A stretch of DNA of 64,000 bases from Kutzneria buriramensis (GCF_003387475.1 NZ_QUNO01000016.1:1-64000), one strand, 5' to 3'; shown: positions 9,218-17,989, numbered from the stretch's first letter. Numbers and translations are program-made. The notes: generated by a model not told the origin, from the letters alone.

Positions 9218-9591
9218 TTCCGTGTCGGGCTGGTCCTCGGTTAGCGCCGCGACGCCCGTTGACGACGATCACCAGGCAGTGATCCTCGTCGTGCAGCAGC
9301 GTCTGCAGCCCGATCGCGACCACCGCGGCGGACGCGACGAAGCTGGCGACGGGCCGAACGCGCCGGCCGGTGGGCGGGCGCAAAGACGCGAGGCCAATCA
9401 GCAGCATAGAAAGACGGTTGCGTCCACTACGAACAGACGCCGGACGCGGGCGCACCCCAGCGCCGGCGAAGATGCGTAGGGGTGCTTAACCGTGGCTGGC
9501 GTTCTAAGGGCAGATAACCACCATGGTAAAAGTCCGATCGCGCTGGTCGAGGCACGTGCATTGCCAACGTCACTGCACCTCCGGCGCGCTG
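9218..9591. other. Intergenic region, no gene recognised
   Basis: 374 bases. A minus-strand frame with a hydrophobic patch (SFVASAAVVAIGL) overlaps the DUF4265 gene but lacks a ribosome site, so I do not call it. Confidence 0.4.
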
Positions 9592-9921
9592 CTACTGCAC
9601 TTCCACTGTAGCCGGTGCCAGGTCGTCGGCGCTCATCTCGGCAGCGACTCCGGCGGAGGTGAGAACGTGGAGGATTGCCTCGGCCATAGCGTGCTTGACC
9701 CGGCCCATATGGAGGATGTCGGGATGTTCGAATTCGCCGTTCGTCATTGCCTGGAATGCCTTCTGGGACAGTGCGTCGGACGGTGTCCAGACGATCTGCA
9801 GTTTGTCGTCGAGCGGCTGGACGGCGAAGCCGCCGGCTTGGGGTCCTTCGTCGGCGGCAGCCCGCAGTCCGGCCAGCTCCAGCTGGTGCACGACGCGGGC
9901 GATGAGGGAATCGTCGACCAT
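9592..9921 (-). CDS. Hypothetical cytoplasmic protein
   Basis: 109 residues from ATG at 9921 (MVDDSLIARVVHQLELAGL). Helical N-terminus, a central beta stretch (KLQIVWTPSDALS) and a helical, Ala-rich C-terminus. No signal peptide, membrane helix or recognised family. Its placement downstream of imuB in the same direction is probably coincidental. Confidence 0.5.
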   Translation of the reverse strand: MVDDSLIARVVHQLELAGLRAAADEGPQAGGFAVQPLDDKLQIVWTPSDALSQKAFQAMTNGEFEHPDILHMGRVKHAMAEAILHVLTSAGVAAEMSADDLAPATVEVQ

Positions 9922-10153
9922 GTCTCGATGATAGGGACGACGCCACATCGGACGTGATGCAGTTCTGAGCGGCATGCCTCTTCCACTATGGATAGTCGCC
10001 GCACCTCACGCGTCATGGACGACCATCCACTACGGACACGCTGCTCGGCGCGCCCATCCGTGATCCAGCCGAGTTCCGACATGGTGAGGTTGCGTGGTCC
10101 TTGGGCCGCTCCTCCACGACCAGTAGAAGCTGCACCCGTCGGAACCCGCATCG

Positions 10154-11743
10154 TCAGTCGTACACGCCTTCCACCGTCCACTGTGGCTCGGGGCCGACCG
10201 TCACGGCGAGCAGCATCGCCCGTTCCCCGTCATCGTCGTCCTGCGCGGCGTCGAGCACCAGCTGAAGTCGCGCCACCGCCCGGTGCTCGCGGGAGGCCGG
10301 CAATGTGGGGTTATGCAGCCAGGGACCCGCCCAGCCGAGCACTGCTCGCAGCGAGTCATTCCCGATCGCCACCGTGGCGGGCGGTGCGCTGAGGTCGCCG
10401 CGCTGTGTGCAGCCAACGACCCGGCCATCGCCGTCGCCCACGACCGCGGGCACCGGGCGCTGCGGCACGGTCGCTGGCGACGGGGCAGGCAATCCTCCGG
10501 GCCAGGGCGCCTCGACCGCGGTGGCGACACGGGGTTCATCCCAGGGGATGAGCCGGACCCGGTCCGCAGGGCCACGGCCACCGTCCAGCAGCGGACGAAA
10601 CACGGAATCCGGGCCGAGCACCCCCTGGATCCGCACCACGGCGCGTCGGGCGCGTTCCGCAGCGTCAGCGTCGCGGCCCATCGCCCCGAGTTGCAGTTGC
10701 AGCGCCTGGCCGCCGACGACCTCGTCGGGCTCCAGATGTAGCCGCACGATGCCCGCGCTCGGGCTGTCACGGGCGGTCAGCCAGCCCTCGCACTGCCACC
10801 GCACCCGGTCCGCGGCGGCGCGGGCGGTCAACGGTTCCGCGCACCGCCACACCCGCACCCGCTGCTCGCCCGCCTCGGTCATCGCCGCGATCGACAGCCG
10901 GGTGCATGCCACTCCGTGGCGAGCCAGGCCGGTGACGAACCGCTCCCCTAGTGTCTTCGCCACGAATGCGGCCTCATCGACGCGCTCGAGTGGGGTCTCG
11001 AAGATCTCGGTGACCGTCAGTTCTGGGGGCATGCGGCGCCGCAGCGCAGGGCGCTGGGACAACCCGCGCGCCAGCCGATGCGCGAGGATCGCATCCTGGG
11101 GGAACCGGCTCGCCACGTCTCGCTCGGCCAGCCTGGCGAACGCGCCGAGAGTACGCAGTCCCAGCCGCTGAAGCACCCCCACCAGCTCGCCGCGATCCTC
11201 CCCCGGTTGATCCAGCTCTGTGATCGACAACGGTGCCAGAAACCCAGCAGCGCCACCAGGTTCGACCACAATCGACCGCCGAGCAGCCAGGACCGCAGCG
11301 AACAGCCCATCGGCGATCCCAATCTGGCACTCCACGCCCGTCCTCGCGGCCACCTCGTCCAGCAGCAGCTCGGCCAACGCGTCCTCACCACCGAAATAGC
11401 CGGCTGCGCCGGCGACCGGGACCGCCACGATCCCGGGCCGTACCACCTCCACGCCCACAGCCTCTCGCTCCACAACCGCCGCAACCGGTTCGAACAACCG
11501 GGCGTCCCGATCAGGATCATGCTGATGCACCACCAGCTCGGGGCACCGCGACTGGGCATCGCGGCGCCGCATCTCACGCCGTACCCCGCTGCGCCGTGCC
11601 ACCGCCGAGCACGCCACGACGCGGTTCGCCGAGAACACCGCGGCCGGGGCCGTCGGCGGTGTCCCCGCCGCGGTGCCGGCCGCGACGACCGGCCAGTCCG
11701 GGCACCACACCACCAGCAGCCGCGGCCCCGAGCCGCCGCTCAC
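10154..11743 (-). CDS. imuB: ImuB, inactive Y-family polymerase of the SOS mutasome
   Basis: 529 residues. It starts with the ImuB hallmark LLVVWCPDWPVVAAG, then the Y-family-like region (FSANRVVACS, DAQSRCPELVVHQHD), little-finger region and a long C-terminal extension. In known systems ImuB lacks polymerase catalytic acidic residues and bridges ImuA', the beta-clamp and DnaE2 for damage-induced mutagenesis. Its start overlaps the end of imuA' by four bases (ATGA). A LexA-type box lies upstream of imuA' at 12538. No dnaE2 is in the window. imuA' just upstream is frameshifted, which may impair expression or function. Confidence 0.88.
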   Translation of the reverse strand: MSGGSGPRLLVVWCPDWPVVAAGTAAGTPPTAPAAVFSANRVVACSAVARRSGVRREMRRRDAQSRCPELVVHQHDPDRDARLFEPVAAVVEREAVGVEVVRPGIVAVPVAGAAGYFGGEDALAELLLDEVAARTGVECQIGIADGLFAAVLAARRSIVVEPGGAAGFLAPLSITELDQPGEDRGELVGVLQRLGLRTLGAFARLAERDVASRFPQDAILAHRLARGLSQRPALRRRMPPELTVTEIFETPLERVDEAAFVAKTLGERFVTGLARHGVACTRLSIAAMTEAGEQRVRVWRCAEPLTARAAADRVRWQCEGWLTARDSPSAGIVRLHLEPDEVVGGQALQLQLGAMGRDADAAERARRAVVRIQGVLGPDSVFRPLLDGGRGPADRVRLIPWDEPRVATAVEAPWPGGLPAPSPATVPQRPVPAVVGDGDGRVVGCTQRGDLSAPPATVAIGNDSLRAVLGWAGPWLHNPTLPASREHRAVARLQLVLDAAQDDDDGERAMLLAVTVGPEPQWTVEGVYD

Positions 11744-12454
11744 CCAGCCACCTCGACATGGCCCTCAGCGACTCGGGCGCCGGCTGACTCGCCCGCGGCC
11801 AGGACACCGTCAGTCCCAGGCAGCTGCAGCGAGACCGACACGGGCCGGACCGCGCCACCGCGGCCACGGCTGGTCGCGACCACCTCGCAGGACCGCAGAT
11901 GCCCGTAGCCGTCGGCGGTGACCCCACGCCAACGGCGTCCCGAGACCCGCACTTCCAGGTCCGCGCCTGGCCATGCGCCGACTGTGATCACGACGGCGCC
12001 GCGGCTGCGGACTCGTCCGGACATCCGCCGTGCGACCTGGGGCTGCATACCGCGCGTGATGACCGGGCCGAGAACGACGAGATCGAATCCGTCGACCAGC
12101 GCAGAGAGCACGGTCACCAGGTCAGCCGCGGGGCGAGGCACGATCGCCAGCCGGTCCAAGTCGACCCCAAGTTCGGCCGCCGCGACATACCCCAGTTCAG
12201 GCAGACCAGTCACCGCCGCCCAAGATCCAGACGCAGTGGCCGCCGCCAGCAGCGCCAGTACCAACGAGGTCGACCCAGCCACAGACACTGCAGCCTCGCC
12301 GCAACCCGCCCACCGGGAACAGTCGGGTCAACGCGGGCAGCACCGTCAGTGACTCAGTGGGTGTTGTCGTCTCGAGGTTCGGCTCGTGTAGCTGAGCCGC
12401 CGTCCGCACCCCAGGGATCGCGACCAAGCCCGCCAGAGCCTCGGGCACCGCCAC
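11740..12454 (-). pseudogene. imuA': ImuA'-like RecA-fold protein, frameshifted
   Basis: The N-terminal frame (from about 12454, with GGAGG just upstream) reads TVLPALTRLFPVGGLRRGCS; the homologous continuation SVAGSTSLVLALLAA is in another frame starting near 12288 and runs to 11740. A net +1 (or -2) change near 12289-12293 separates them, so no single frame makes the full protein. Family members carry VLPAL...GGLRRG...GSTSLLLALLAAA contiguously. The downstream part alone (182 residues) could start at GTG 12288. It is either a true disabling mutation, a sequencing error, or (less likely, no slippery run seen) programmed frameshifting. The end overlaps imuB by four bases. Confidence 0.75.
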
Positions 12455-12537
12455 CACTCACCTCCAGCACTCCAGCACCACGAACCCGCACCAGAGACAC
12501 CCGCGTGAGGAAGCCGCGGACGAACCCAGAACCGTCA

Positions 12538-12553
12538 TCGAACACCTGTTCGC
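12538..12553 (-). promoter_or_regulatory. LexA/SOS box upstream of imuA'-imuB
   Basis: TCGAACACCTGTTCGC: perfect CGAAC/GTTCG arms around four bases, matching the actinobacterial LexA consensus (GAAC-N4-GTTC). It lies about 85 bases before the imuA' start, so it very likely controls the imuA'-imuB operon. It also shows that this sequence belongs to the imuA' promoter and is not integrase coding DNA. Confidence 0.75.
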
Positions 12554-12561
12554 ACAATGGG

Positions 12562-13305
12562 CTAGAGGAGCGGGCACTGTCAAGCCCAGCCTGGACCGAC
12601 GAAAAGCTACACAGGATCGAGAAGGCATTGCCGGCCAGGTATAAAATCCTTGTTCGCCTATGCGCCGGGCTAGGACTACGCATAGGCGAGGCACTGGCCT
12701 TCAGTCCAGACCAAATAGACCGCAAAAAGATGGTCTACGAGTGCACGCGACAGCTTGTTTACCGGAACGGTATCCTCTATTTCAAGCTCCCCAAGGGGCA
12801 TAAGACCCGATCCGTCCCAATCGGCGACGGAGTCCTTCAGTCAATCGACGAATACCTTGGCCAGTACCCGGCTGTCAAGATCACACTCCCATGGGCGGAG
12901 CGCGACAACCAAAAGACCGAGACGGCCAGGCTCCTATTGACGACAGAAAGGAATGGCGCGTGGCGTGCTTCAATGTTCGGCGACGATGTCTGGCGCCCGG
13001 CCTTCGCCGCGGCCGGGTTGAACTACGTCGACCGGAAGGACGGCACACAGGCCATGCGACACCTATTCGCCTCCCATACCCTATCGCAGGGCGTCAGCAT
13101 CAAGGAATTGGCTGACTACCTCGGACACTCATCCGAGGCCTTCACGCTGCGGACCTACGTCCACCTCATGCCGACGAGTCATACGCGTGCCCGACAGGCG
13201 ATCAACAACCTGTTCCACCCCCGCTTGGACCCTGCCGTCTCACAGGATCTGGACGTCAACGCCGCCACCCCCGTCGGCCCCACGTCGGCCCAGCGGGTTG
13301 CCTAG
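12562..13305 (+). pseudogene. Tyrosine recombinase/integrase, 5'-truncated catalytic domain
   Basis: About 247 residues of a phage- or ICE-type integrase catalytic domain: PARYKILVRLCAGLGLRIGEAL (first catalytic Arg), QAMRHLFASHTL (His-x-x-Arg region altered: R then H, not HxLRH), LADYLGHSSEAFTLRTYVHL (second His and Tyr). The N-terminal SAM-like DNA-binding domain is missing: upstream bases are the imuA' promoter with its LexA box, so the gene seems joined there near 12560. No good start or ribosome site exists. Base composition is clearly lower in GC than neighbours and codon use differs (AAA, ATA, TTG), pointing to a foreign origin. Confidence 0.7.
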
Positions 13306-13353
13306 CCGGCCGATTCCTCCAGGTCAGGGCACCAATGCGCGAACTGGCGGATC

Positions 13354-13674
13354 ATGTGCGACATGATCCCCAACGCCGAACACTGGCGGCTGGCGGTCTG
13401 GGAGGCGCAGGAACTCCAGCACGCGATCATGGGCTACCTGCCCGGCTACGCCACCCCGCGCATCGTCTGCGACGTCCCCTACGTCGGCAAGCGCTGGGTC
13501 CACCAGCTCTCCGAATACGACCGCGAGCTGGGCATCTCCTACTGGACCAAGAACTACCGCACCGGCATCGAACACGACGACGCCGACGCGCTGACCCGCC
13601 ACTACCCGTACTACGACCCGATCTACACCCTCGCCGACGCCGGCCGCGAATGGTGGCAAGCACGTCAACAATGA
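13354..13674 (+). CDS. Hypothetical protein, possibly a mobile-element gene fragment
   Basis: 106 residues from ATG at 13354; the frame stays open upstream to the integrase stop, so the true gene may have been longer. Rich in Trp and Tyr (WRLAVWEAQELQHAIMGYLP, VGKRWVHQLSEYDRELG). No family recognised. It follows the integrase remnant by 48 bases and ends just before a strong terminator, so it could be the last gene of the same decayed element. Confidence 0.5.
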   Translation: MCDMIPNAEHWRLAVWEAQELQHAIMGYLPGYATPRIVCDVPYVGKRWVHQLSEYDRELGISYWTKNYRTGIEHDDADALTRHYPYYDPIYTLADAGREWWQARQQ

Positions 13675-13685
13675 CCCGCCCGACG

Positions 13686-13734
13686 AATGGCCCGGCCGGC
13701 CGCGTGGATGCGCGGACGGCCGGGCCATTCTTTT
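13686..13734 (+). terminator. Rho-independent terminator
   Basis: 13-bp perfect arms (AATGGCCCGGCCG at 13686-13698, complement at 13717-13729) with a C then four T's (13731-13734), 11 bases after the stop at 13674. Confidence 0.8.
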
Positions 13735-14184
13735 GCGAGAAAGGCCCCGCCGCAGTCGCGGCAGCACAGGCCATTCATCACAATCGGCTGACCCGTTCCA
13801 CCGGACAACGGTCAACCGTCGACGTGCGCCACCTGTCAGATTCTCACCACACCGCCGCCCGTCGAAACGTTAGCCGGCATCCGGGTACTCTTTCCTGACA
13901 ACATCCTGTGAGCCACGCGGCGACGCATCACTTGCCGCGCGCCAATTAATCAGCGCGTGGAGCCGCGACGGCCGAAACGTTCGACAACCGCGCACAACGA
14001 CGACCGTCCGACTTTCGTCACGGTGACGATAAAAACGAGTCACCCCGCGAGCGTAACTCCCCTAACCCGATCGGCTGCGAAAAGCGCAAGCGTCAGCCGG
14101 CACCCAGCACACCCGCTATACCATGCATCCCGGCCCGAATTGTGCCAACCATCGCCTCGATTCAGCGCGCGCAGGGAGCAAGCC
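13735..14184. other. Intergenic region with two GAAACGTT motifs
   Basis: 450 bases without a supported gene. GAAACGTT occurs at 13864-13871 and 13974-13981, the same core found in the palindrome at 16192-16215. It probably contains the promoter of the membrane-protein gene at 14185. Confidence 0.45.
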
Positions 14185-15039
14185 GTGAACACCCCACAGC
14201 CCGGCAGCGAGACGCCCACCGTCCGGTTACCGGCCGAGCTGACACCACGACAACGCCCGCCGCGAAAAGGCTCCAAACTCACACCCGTCGCCGTGATGGG
14301 CTTGGTCGCCGACGCCGGCGGCGTGGTGGTCGTCGTCAGCAGCGAGTTCAACGTGATCGTGACGGTGCTCGTCCTTCTGGCCTGGCTGGGAAGCCTCAGC
14401 ATCCTGATCGCCCGACGCAAAAAACCCATAGACAGAACCAACTGGGCCGCCATCATCTGCATGATGGCGGCAACGGTCCTGCTCACCATCATGGTGCCCC
14501 GACTACCCGCGCAAGGGGCAGCGGCGACACCGGCGGCAAACGCCAGCACCACAACGACAACACCGGCCACCACGACCACCACGGCCACCACCGGAACCAA
14601 CCCGACCACCGCCGCCGCCTCAAATCCCCCCACAACGACCACCGCCGCCACCCCGCGGCTGATCTATTCCAATGCCGTCGTGCTGAACCTCCACGACGGC
14701 ATCGACCTCGAGAACAACGGCGCCATCACGCACAACCTCCCAAGCGCGACCGGCACCGTCGACCTGTACATCGACACCAGCCCCGGACCACTGATCGTCG
14801 TCCCCAACGCCAACCACAACCAGATCGCCAACTACTCGGGCCCGAACCAGGACAACGCGGCCAAGCACTGCCCGATCGACCTCAAGGGAACCAGCCTCAC
14901 CACCTACGCATTCGGCAACATCGCGCAGCAGTTCTGCTTCGTCACCTCGGACGGCCACGTCGGCTTCTTCGTGCCGACAAAAGAACTCGACGACGCCGTG
15001 GTGCTGACCGTTCGGGTGTGGGACGAACCGGTCTCCTAA
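14185..15039 (+). CDS. Membrane-anchored extracytoplasmic protein with Thr-rich linker
   Basis: 284 residues from GTG at 14185 (GGGAG upstream). A Pro-rich cytoplasmic N-terminus (about 35 residues) leads to two transmembrane segments (VAVMGLVADAGGVVVVVSS..VLVLLAWLGSL and AAIICMMAATVLLTIMV). A Thr/Ala-rich flexible linker follows (residues about 110-155), then a compact beta-rich outer domain with a Cys pair (AKHCPIDL, QQFCFVTSD) that could form a disulfide. No named family recognised; it looks like a surface sensor or binding protein. It ends about 110 bases before the SGNH hydrolase in the same direction. Confidence 0.7.
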   Translation: MNTPQPGSETPTVRLPAELTPRQRPPRKGSKLTPVAVMGLVADAGGVVVVVSSEFNVIVTVLVLLAWLGSLSILIARRKKPIDRTNWAAIICMMAATVLLTIMVPRLPAQGAAATPAANASTTTTTPATTTTTATTGTNPTTAAASNPPTTTTAATPRLIYSNAVVLNLHDGIDLENNGAITHNLPSATGTVDLYIDTSPGPLIVVPNANHNQIANYSGPNQDNAAKHCPIDLKGTSLTTYAFGNIAQQFCFVTSDGHVGFFVPTKELDDAVVLTVRVWDEPVS

Positions 15040-15151
15040 CAACCCGCCACCGCCGCTCACCCGCCACGTCCCAACCGTGCCGGTCACCCGAGACCCAGGC
15101 CACCGCCCCGCCACCCGGGACCGACCGGCACGCGCCTAGAATCTGGCAGCG

Positions 15152-16192
15152 ATGCGGAACTTCCTCCGCCGGGCCGCGGTCATCCTGATCGCCTTCCCGG
15201 TGTTCGCCCTGCTCCTGCTGACCGGCGACAACCGCATCGTGCCGCCCCCACGCCCACCCGAGGACGTCCCGCACGCCATCGTCGCCCTCGGCGACTCCAC
15301 CATGTCCGGCGAGGGCGCCGGCAACTACACCCCCGACACCGACGGCCCCCGAAACGACTGGTGCCACCGCTCACCCCAGGCCATGGTCCAGCACGTCAAG
15401 CTCGCCGGCGTCACCAAGATCTTCAACTTCGCCTGCTCCGGCGCCGACGCCCAGGCCATCCGCCTCGACGGCCAGCACCCGATCGAACCCAGCCAGGCCG
15501 CCCAACTCGGCGCCATCGCGAGCAGGTACCGCATCGACGCGGTCCTCGTGGCCGTCGGCGCGAACGACAACCCGCAGTTCGGCGCCCTGCTCACCAACTG
15601 CGTCGACGCCATCTTCGCCAGCGCCAAACCCGGCTGCGGCAAGCAGGTCGACGGCCAGTGGCAGAACCGCGTCAACGCCATGGTGCCCAAGGTCGTGGCG
15701 GCCCTGCGAGACGTCCGCCGCGTCATGATCGAACACGGCTACGCCGACACCGCCTACCACCTCGTCCTCCAGTCCTACGCCGCACCGGTCGCCCCCGACA
15801 TGCTGCGCAGCCTCCAGAACCTCAGCGGCTGCCCACTGCGCACCGACGACCTCCGCTGGGTCCAGGACCGTGCCGTCCCCGCCCTCAACGACGGCATGCG
15901 CCTCGCCGCCCAACAGGGCGGCGCCCGCTTCCTCGACCTGTCCCGCGCCGGCGTCGGCCACGAGGCCTGCGCCGGCGGCCAGGAATGGTTCACCCGCCTC
16001 ACCGTCAACTGGCAGGACTTCCAGGACCAGGCCCGCTACGGCCACGCCCTGCAACAGACCTTCCACCCCAACGCCGCCGGCTACACCGCCTTCGCCCAGT
16101 GCATGAGCCAGTTCCTCACGCTCACCGAACGCCAGGCCGCCTGCGTCCCCGACGGCCACGGCTCCGTCCAGCTGGCCCTGCCCACTACCTGA
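15152..16192 (+). CDS. Secreted or membrane-anchored SGNH/GDSL hydrolase
   Basis: 346 residues. A signal anchor (residues 7-25) precedes block I, LGDSTMSGEGAGNY, with nucleophile Ser49. Gly and Asn oxyanion residues lie in FACSGADAQA and VGANDNPQF (block III), and the C-terminal TFHPNAAGYTAF supplies His305 with its Asp-like partner context. Family members are esterases, lipases or polysaccharide deacetylases; the substrate cannot be told. Six or more cysteines in the outer part fit an extracytoplasmic enzyme. Confidence 0.85.
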   Translation: MRNFLRRAAVILIAFPVFALLLLTGDNRIVPPPRPPEDVPHAIVALGDSTMSGEGAGNYTPDTDGPRNDWCHRSPQAMVQHVKLAGVTKIFNFACSGADAQAIRLDGQHPIEPSQAAQLGAIASRYRIDAVLVAVGANDNPQFGALLTNCVDAIFASAKPGCGKQVDGQWQNRVNAMVPKVVAALRDVRRVMIEHGYADTAYHLVLQSYAAPVAPDMLRSLQNLSGCPLRTDDLRWVQDRAVPALNDGMRLAAQQGGARFLDLSRAGVGHEACAGGQEWFTRLTVNWQDFQDQARYGHALQQTFHPNAAGYTAFAQCMSQFLTLTERQAACVPDGHGSVQLALPTT

Positions 16193-16215
16193 CGTTTCGG
16201 CGGCCGCCGAAACGT
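16192..16215. promoter_or_regulatory. Perfect 24-bp palindrome before the ArsR-type gene
   Basis: Half ACGTTTCGGCGG (16192-16203) is followed immediately by its exact complement (16204-16215). It starts at the stop codon of the SGNH gene and ends 20 bases before the ATG of the HTH regulator, overlapping where a -35 would lie (TAGCCT at about 16223 could be the -10 of a leaderless promoter). Probably the regulator's own operator; it could also act as a terminator for the hydrolase gene. Confidence 0.6.
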
Positions 16216-16235
16216 GCACGGCCTAGCCTCGGGAC

Positions 16236-16898
16236 ATGAACGCTCTGGCCGAAGTCGCTGCCGTCTTCGCCGACCCCACCCGCGCCGCGATGTGCATGGC
16301 CCTGATCGACGGCCGCGCCTGGACCGTCGGCGAGCTCGGCAAGGAAGTCGGCGTCACCGCGCCGTCCGCCACCGAACAGGTCGGCAAGCTCGCCGCGGCC
16401 GGCTTCGTGGAGACGGTCCGGCAAGGCCGGCACCGGTACGTGCGCCTCACCGACGCCCGCGTCGCCGAGCTCATCGAGCAGCTCACCGAACTCGCCGACA
16501 AGCCGGTCCCCCGCCCCAGCAGCCTGCGTGGCTCCAAGCGCGCGGAACGCCTCGCGTACGCCCGGACCTGCTACGACCACCTCGCCGGCCGGCTCGGCGT
16601 GGCCCTGCGCAACGGCATGCTCACCGCCGGCCTGATCGACACCGGCAGCGGCCTCGCCCTCACCGCCAAGGGCCACCGGGTCCTCGACGACCTGGAGATC
16701 AAGCTGCCCGGCGGCCGCCGCCCGCTGCTCAAGGAATGCCTGGACTGGACGGAACGCCGCGAGCACCTCGGCGGCTCGCTGCCCGCCGCCCTCCTCCAGC
16801 ACGCCGTCGACCACGCCTGGGTGGAACGCGGGCCGGACCGCAGCGTGCGGCTCCTCGACACCGAGGCCTTCGCCGCCTTCGGCGTCGAGGGTTTGTAG
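16236..16898 (+). CDS. ArsR/HTH_20-family transcriptional regulator
   Basis: 220 residues. The winged HTH occupies residues 1-90 (AAVFADPTRAAMCMALIDG, WTVGELGKEVGVTAPSATEQ, GRHRYVRL). The remaining 130 residues form a helical C-terminal domain typical of the longer ArsR-like regulators in actinomycetes, without an obvious metal-binding Cys cluster. ATG at 16236 lacks a strong ribosome site and may be leaderless. A perfect palindrome lies directly upstream. Target unknown: itself, or the genes on either side. Confidence 0.8.
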   Translation: MNALAEVAAVFADPTRAAMCMALIDGRAWTVGELGKEVGVTAPSATEQVGKLAAAGFVETVRQGRHRYVRLTDARVAELIEQLTELADKPVPRPSSLRGSKRAERLAYARTCYDHLAGRLGVALRNGMLTAGLIDTGSGLALTAKGHRVLDDLEIKLPGGRRPLLKECLDWTERREHLGGSLPAALLQHAVDHAWVERGPDRSVRLLDTEAFAAFGVEGL

Positions 16899-16925
16899 TT
16901 GTCTTTGTCTCGTGAGAGCACTGTA

Positions 16926-16957
16926 TTTAGTCATCACTGAAGCTATAGTGATACTAT
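16926..16957. promoter_or_regulatory. Operator-like double dyad, copy A, downstream of the MBL gene
   Basis: TTTAGT-CATC-ACTGAA (16926-16941, one arm mismatch) next to the perfect dyad ATAGT-GAT-ACTAT (16945-16957). The 33 bases from 16926 match copy B at 17929-17961 in 25 positions. AT-rich against its surroundings. Confidence 0.5.
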
Positions 16958-16961
16958 CCAA

Positions 16962-17867
16962 CTAGAGAGCGCGGGGCGCCGCCCGCACGAATTCCGCCGG
17001 CACCGGCTCCCACACCGCCGCCCCGGCCTCGTCCCTCACGACCCGACCGAACGCCTGGTCGCCGAAGTGCGCGCCGAAGCCGAGGGTGCCCGGCCGGCTC
17101 AGCTCCCCCACCAGCCGCTGTCGGGCCGCCAGCACGCCGTCGGCGTCGATGTCCGGCGCCGACCCCCACGCCGGGTACGTGATCTGCACCGGCGCGTGGA
17201 AGACGTCCCCGAACGCGATGATCCGGTCGCCGCCGGACTCGACGATGAACGACGCGTGCCCCGGCGTGTGGCCAGGCGTCACGATGGCGTGCACACCCGG
17301 CCACACCTCCTCCCCCTCGCGGATCAGCTCGTGGTTGCCGCGCATCGGCACGACCGTGTGGTCCACGAGCACGCCCGGCACGGCGATGCCGTGCTCGTGC
17401 GGGGCCCACTCCTCCACCCCCACCAGGTAACGCGCGTTCGGGAAGAACTTGGCGCCGTCCTTGAACGCCCAGCCGACGTGGTCCACGTGCAGGTGCGTGT
17501 ACGCGACGGCCTCCACCTCCCCCGGGTCGACGCCGAGCTCGGCCAGCATCGCCGGCATCGAGCCGCAGTCCGCCGCCCCGAACGGCTTCTCCCCCACCCC
17601 CAGCGGCCCGGTGTACGGACCGAGGCCGGCGTCGATCAACAGCTTGCGTCCGTCTCGCTCGACCAGCAGCCCGCCCGCGGACATCGCGATCCGGCCGGCC
17701 GCGTCGACCAGGTCCGGATGCTCGCGCCAGTACTCCCCCGGCACCGATGGGAAGAAGCCGGCGGTGTCCATCACCATCGCGCCGTCCACCACGTACGTCA
17801 GCCGCAGCTCACCCAGCTCCAGCCGGCGCACCGCGGACTGATCGGAAAGCAACCCCAGTTCAGACAT
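16962..17867 (-). CDS. Metallo-beta-lactamase-fold hydrolase
   Basis: 301 residues, cytoplasmic. The dinuclear zinc site is complete: THLHVDHVG (HxHxDH), TPGHTPGH, FGDVFH and a C-terminal GAHFGD. The arrangement is like that of AHL-lactonase or quorum-quenching type MBL hydrolases and of carboxylesterase-like relatives; the substrate is unknown. It is divergent from the TetR gene at 17990, whose promoter region holds two dyads, so the TetR protein probably controls it. Confidence 0.85.
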   Translation of the reverse strand: MSELGLLSDQSAVRRLELGELRLTYVVDGAMVMDTAGFFPSVPGEYWREHPDLVDAAGRIAMSAGGLLVERDGRKLLIDAGLGPYTGPLGVGEKPFGAADCGSMPAMLAELGVDPGEVEAVAYTHLHVDHVGWAFKDGAKFFPNARYLVGVEEWAPHEHGIAVPGVLVDHTVVPMRGNHELIREGEEVWPGVHAIVTPGHTPGHASFIVESGGDRIIAFGDVFHAPVQITYPAWGSAPDIDADGVLAARQRLVGELSRPGTLGFGAHFGDQAFGRVVRDEAGAAVWEPVPAEFVRAAPRAL

Positions 17868-17928
17868 GGATCTTGTTCTACCGGCCGTCGTGGAGTTCTT
17901 GGTGGCACTTTGTCCGAAGGGGCTTGAA

Positions 17929-17960
17929 TTCAGTCCTCACTGAAGTCATAGTACTACTGT
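17929..17960. promoter_or_regulatory. Operator-like double dyad, copy B, between MBL and TetR genes
   Basis: Perfect TTCAGT-CCTC-ACTGAA (17929-17944) followed by a second, less regular dyad around TAGTACTA. A near-copy lies at the other end of the MBL gene (16926-16957). Confidence 0.55.
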
Positions 17961-17962
17961 AC

Positions 17963-17980
17963 GTACCTAGCGGTAGGTAC
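17963..17980. promoter_or_regulatory. TetR-type operator
   Basis: Perfect 7-bp arms GTACCTA/TAGGTAC around GCGG, a common form of TetR-family operator, ending 9 bases before the tetR start. Implies autoregulation and probable control of the divergent MBL gene. Confidence 0.7.
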
Positions 17981-17989
17981 AGTTCAGGC

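Noticed and set aside
9132-9455. Possible small minus-strand membrane protein
   Set aside because: Has a short hydrophobic patch but no ribosome site, an Arg-rich remainder and overlap with the DUF4265 gene.
11899-12560. N-terminal extension of the integrase frame
   Set aside because: The frame is open only as a shadow of imuA', and crosses the imuA' promoter and LexA box.
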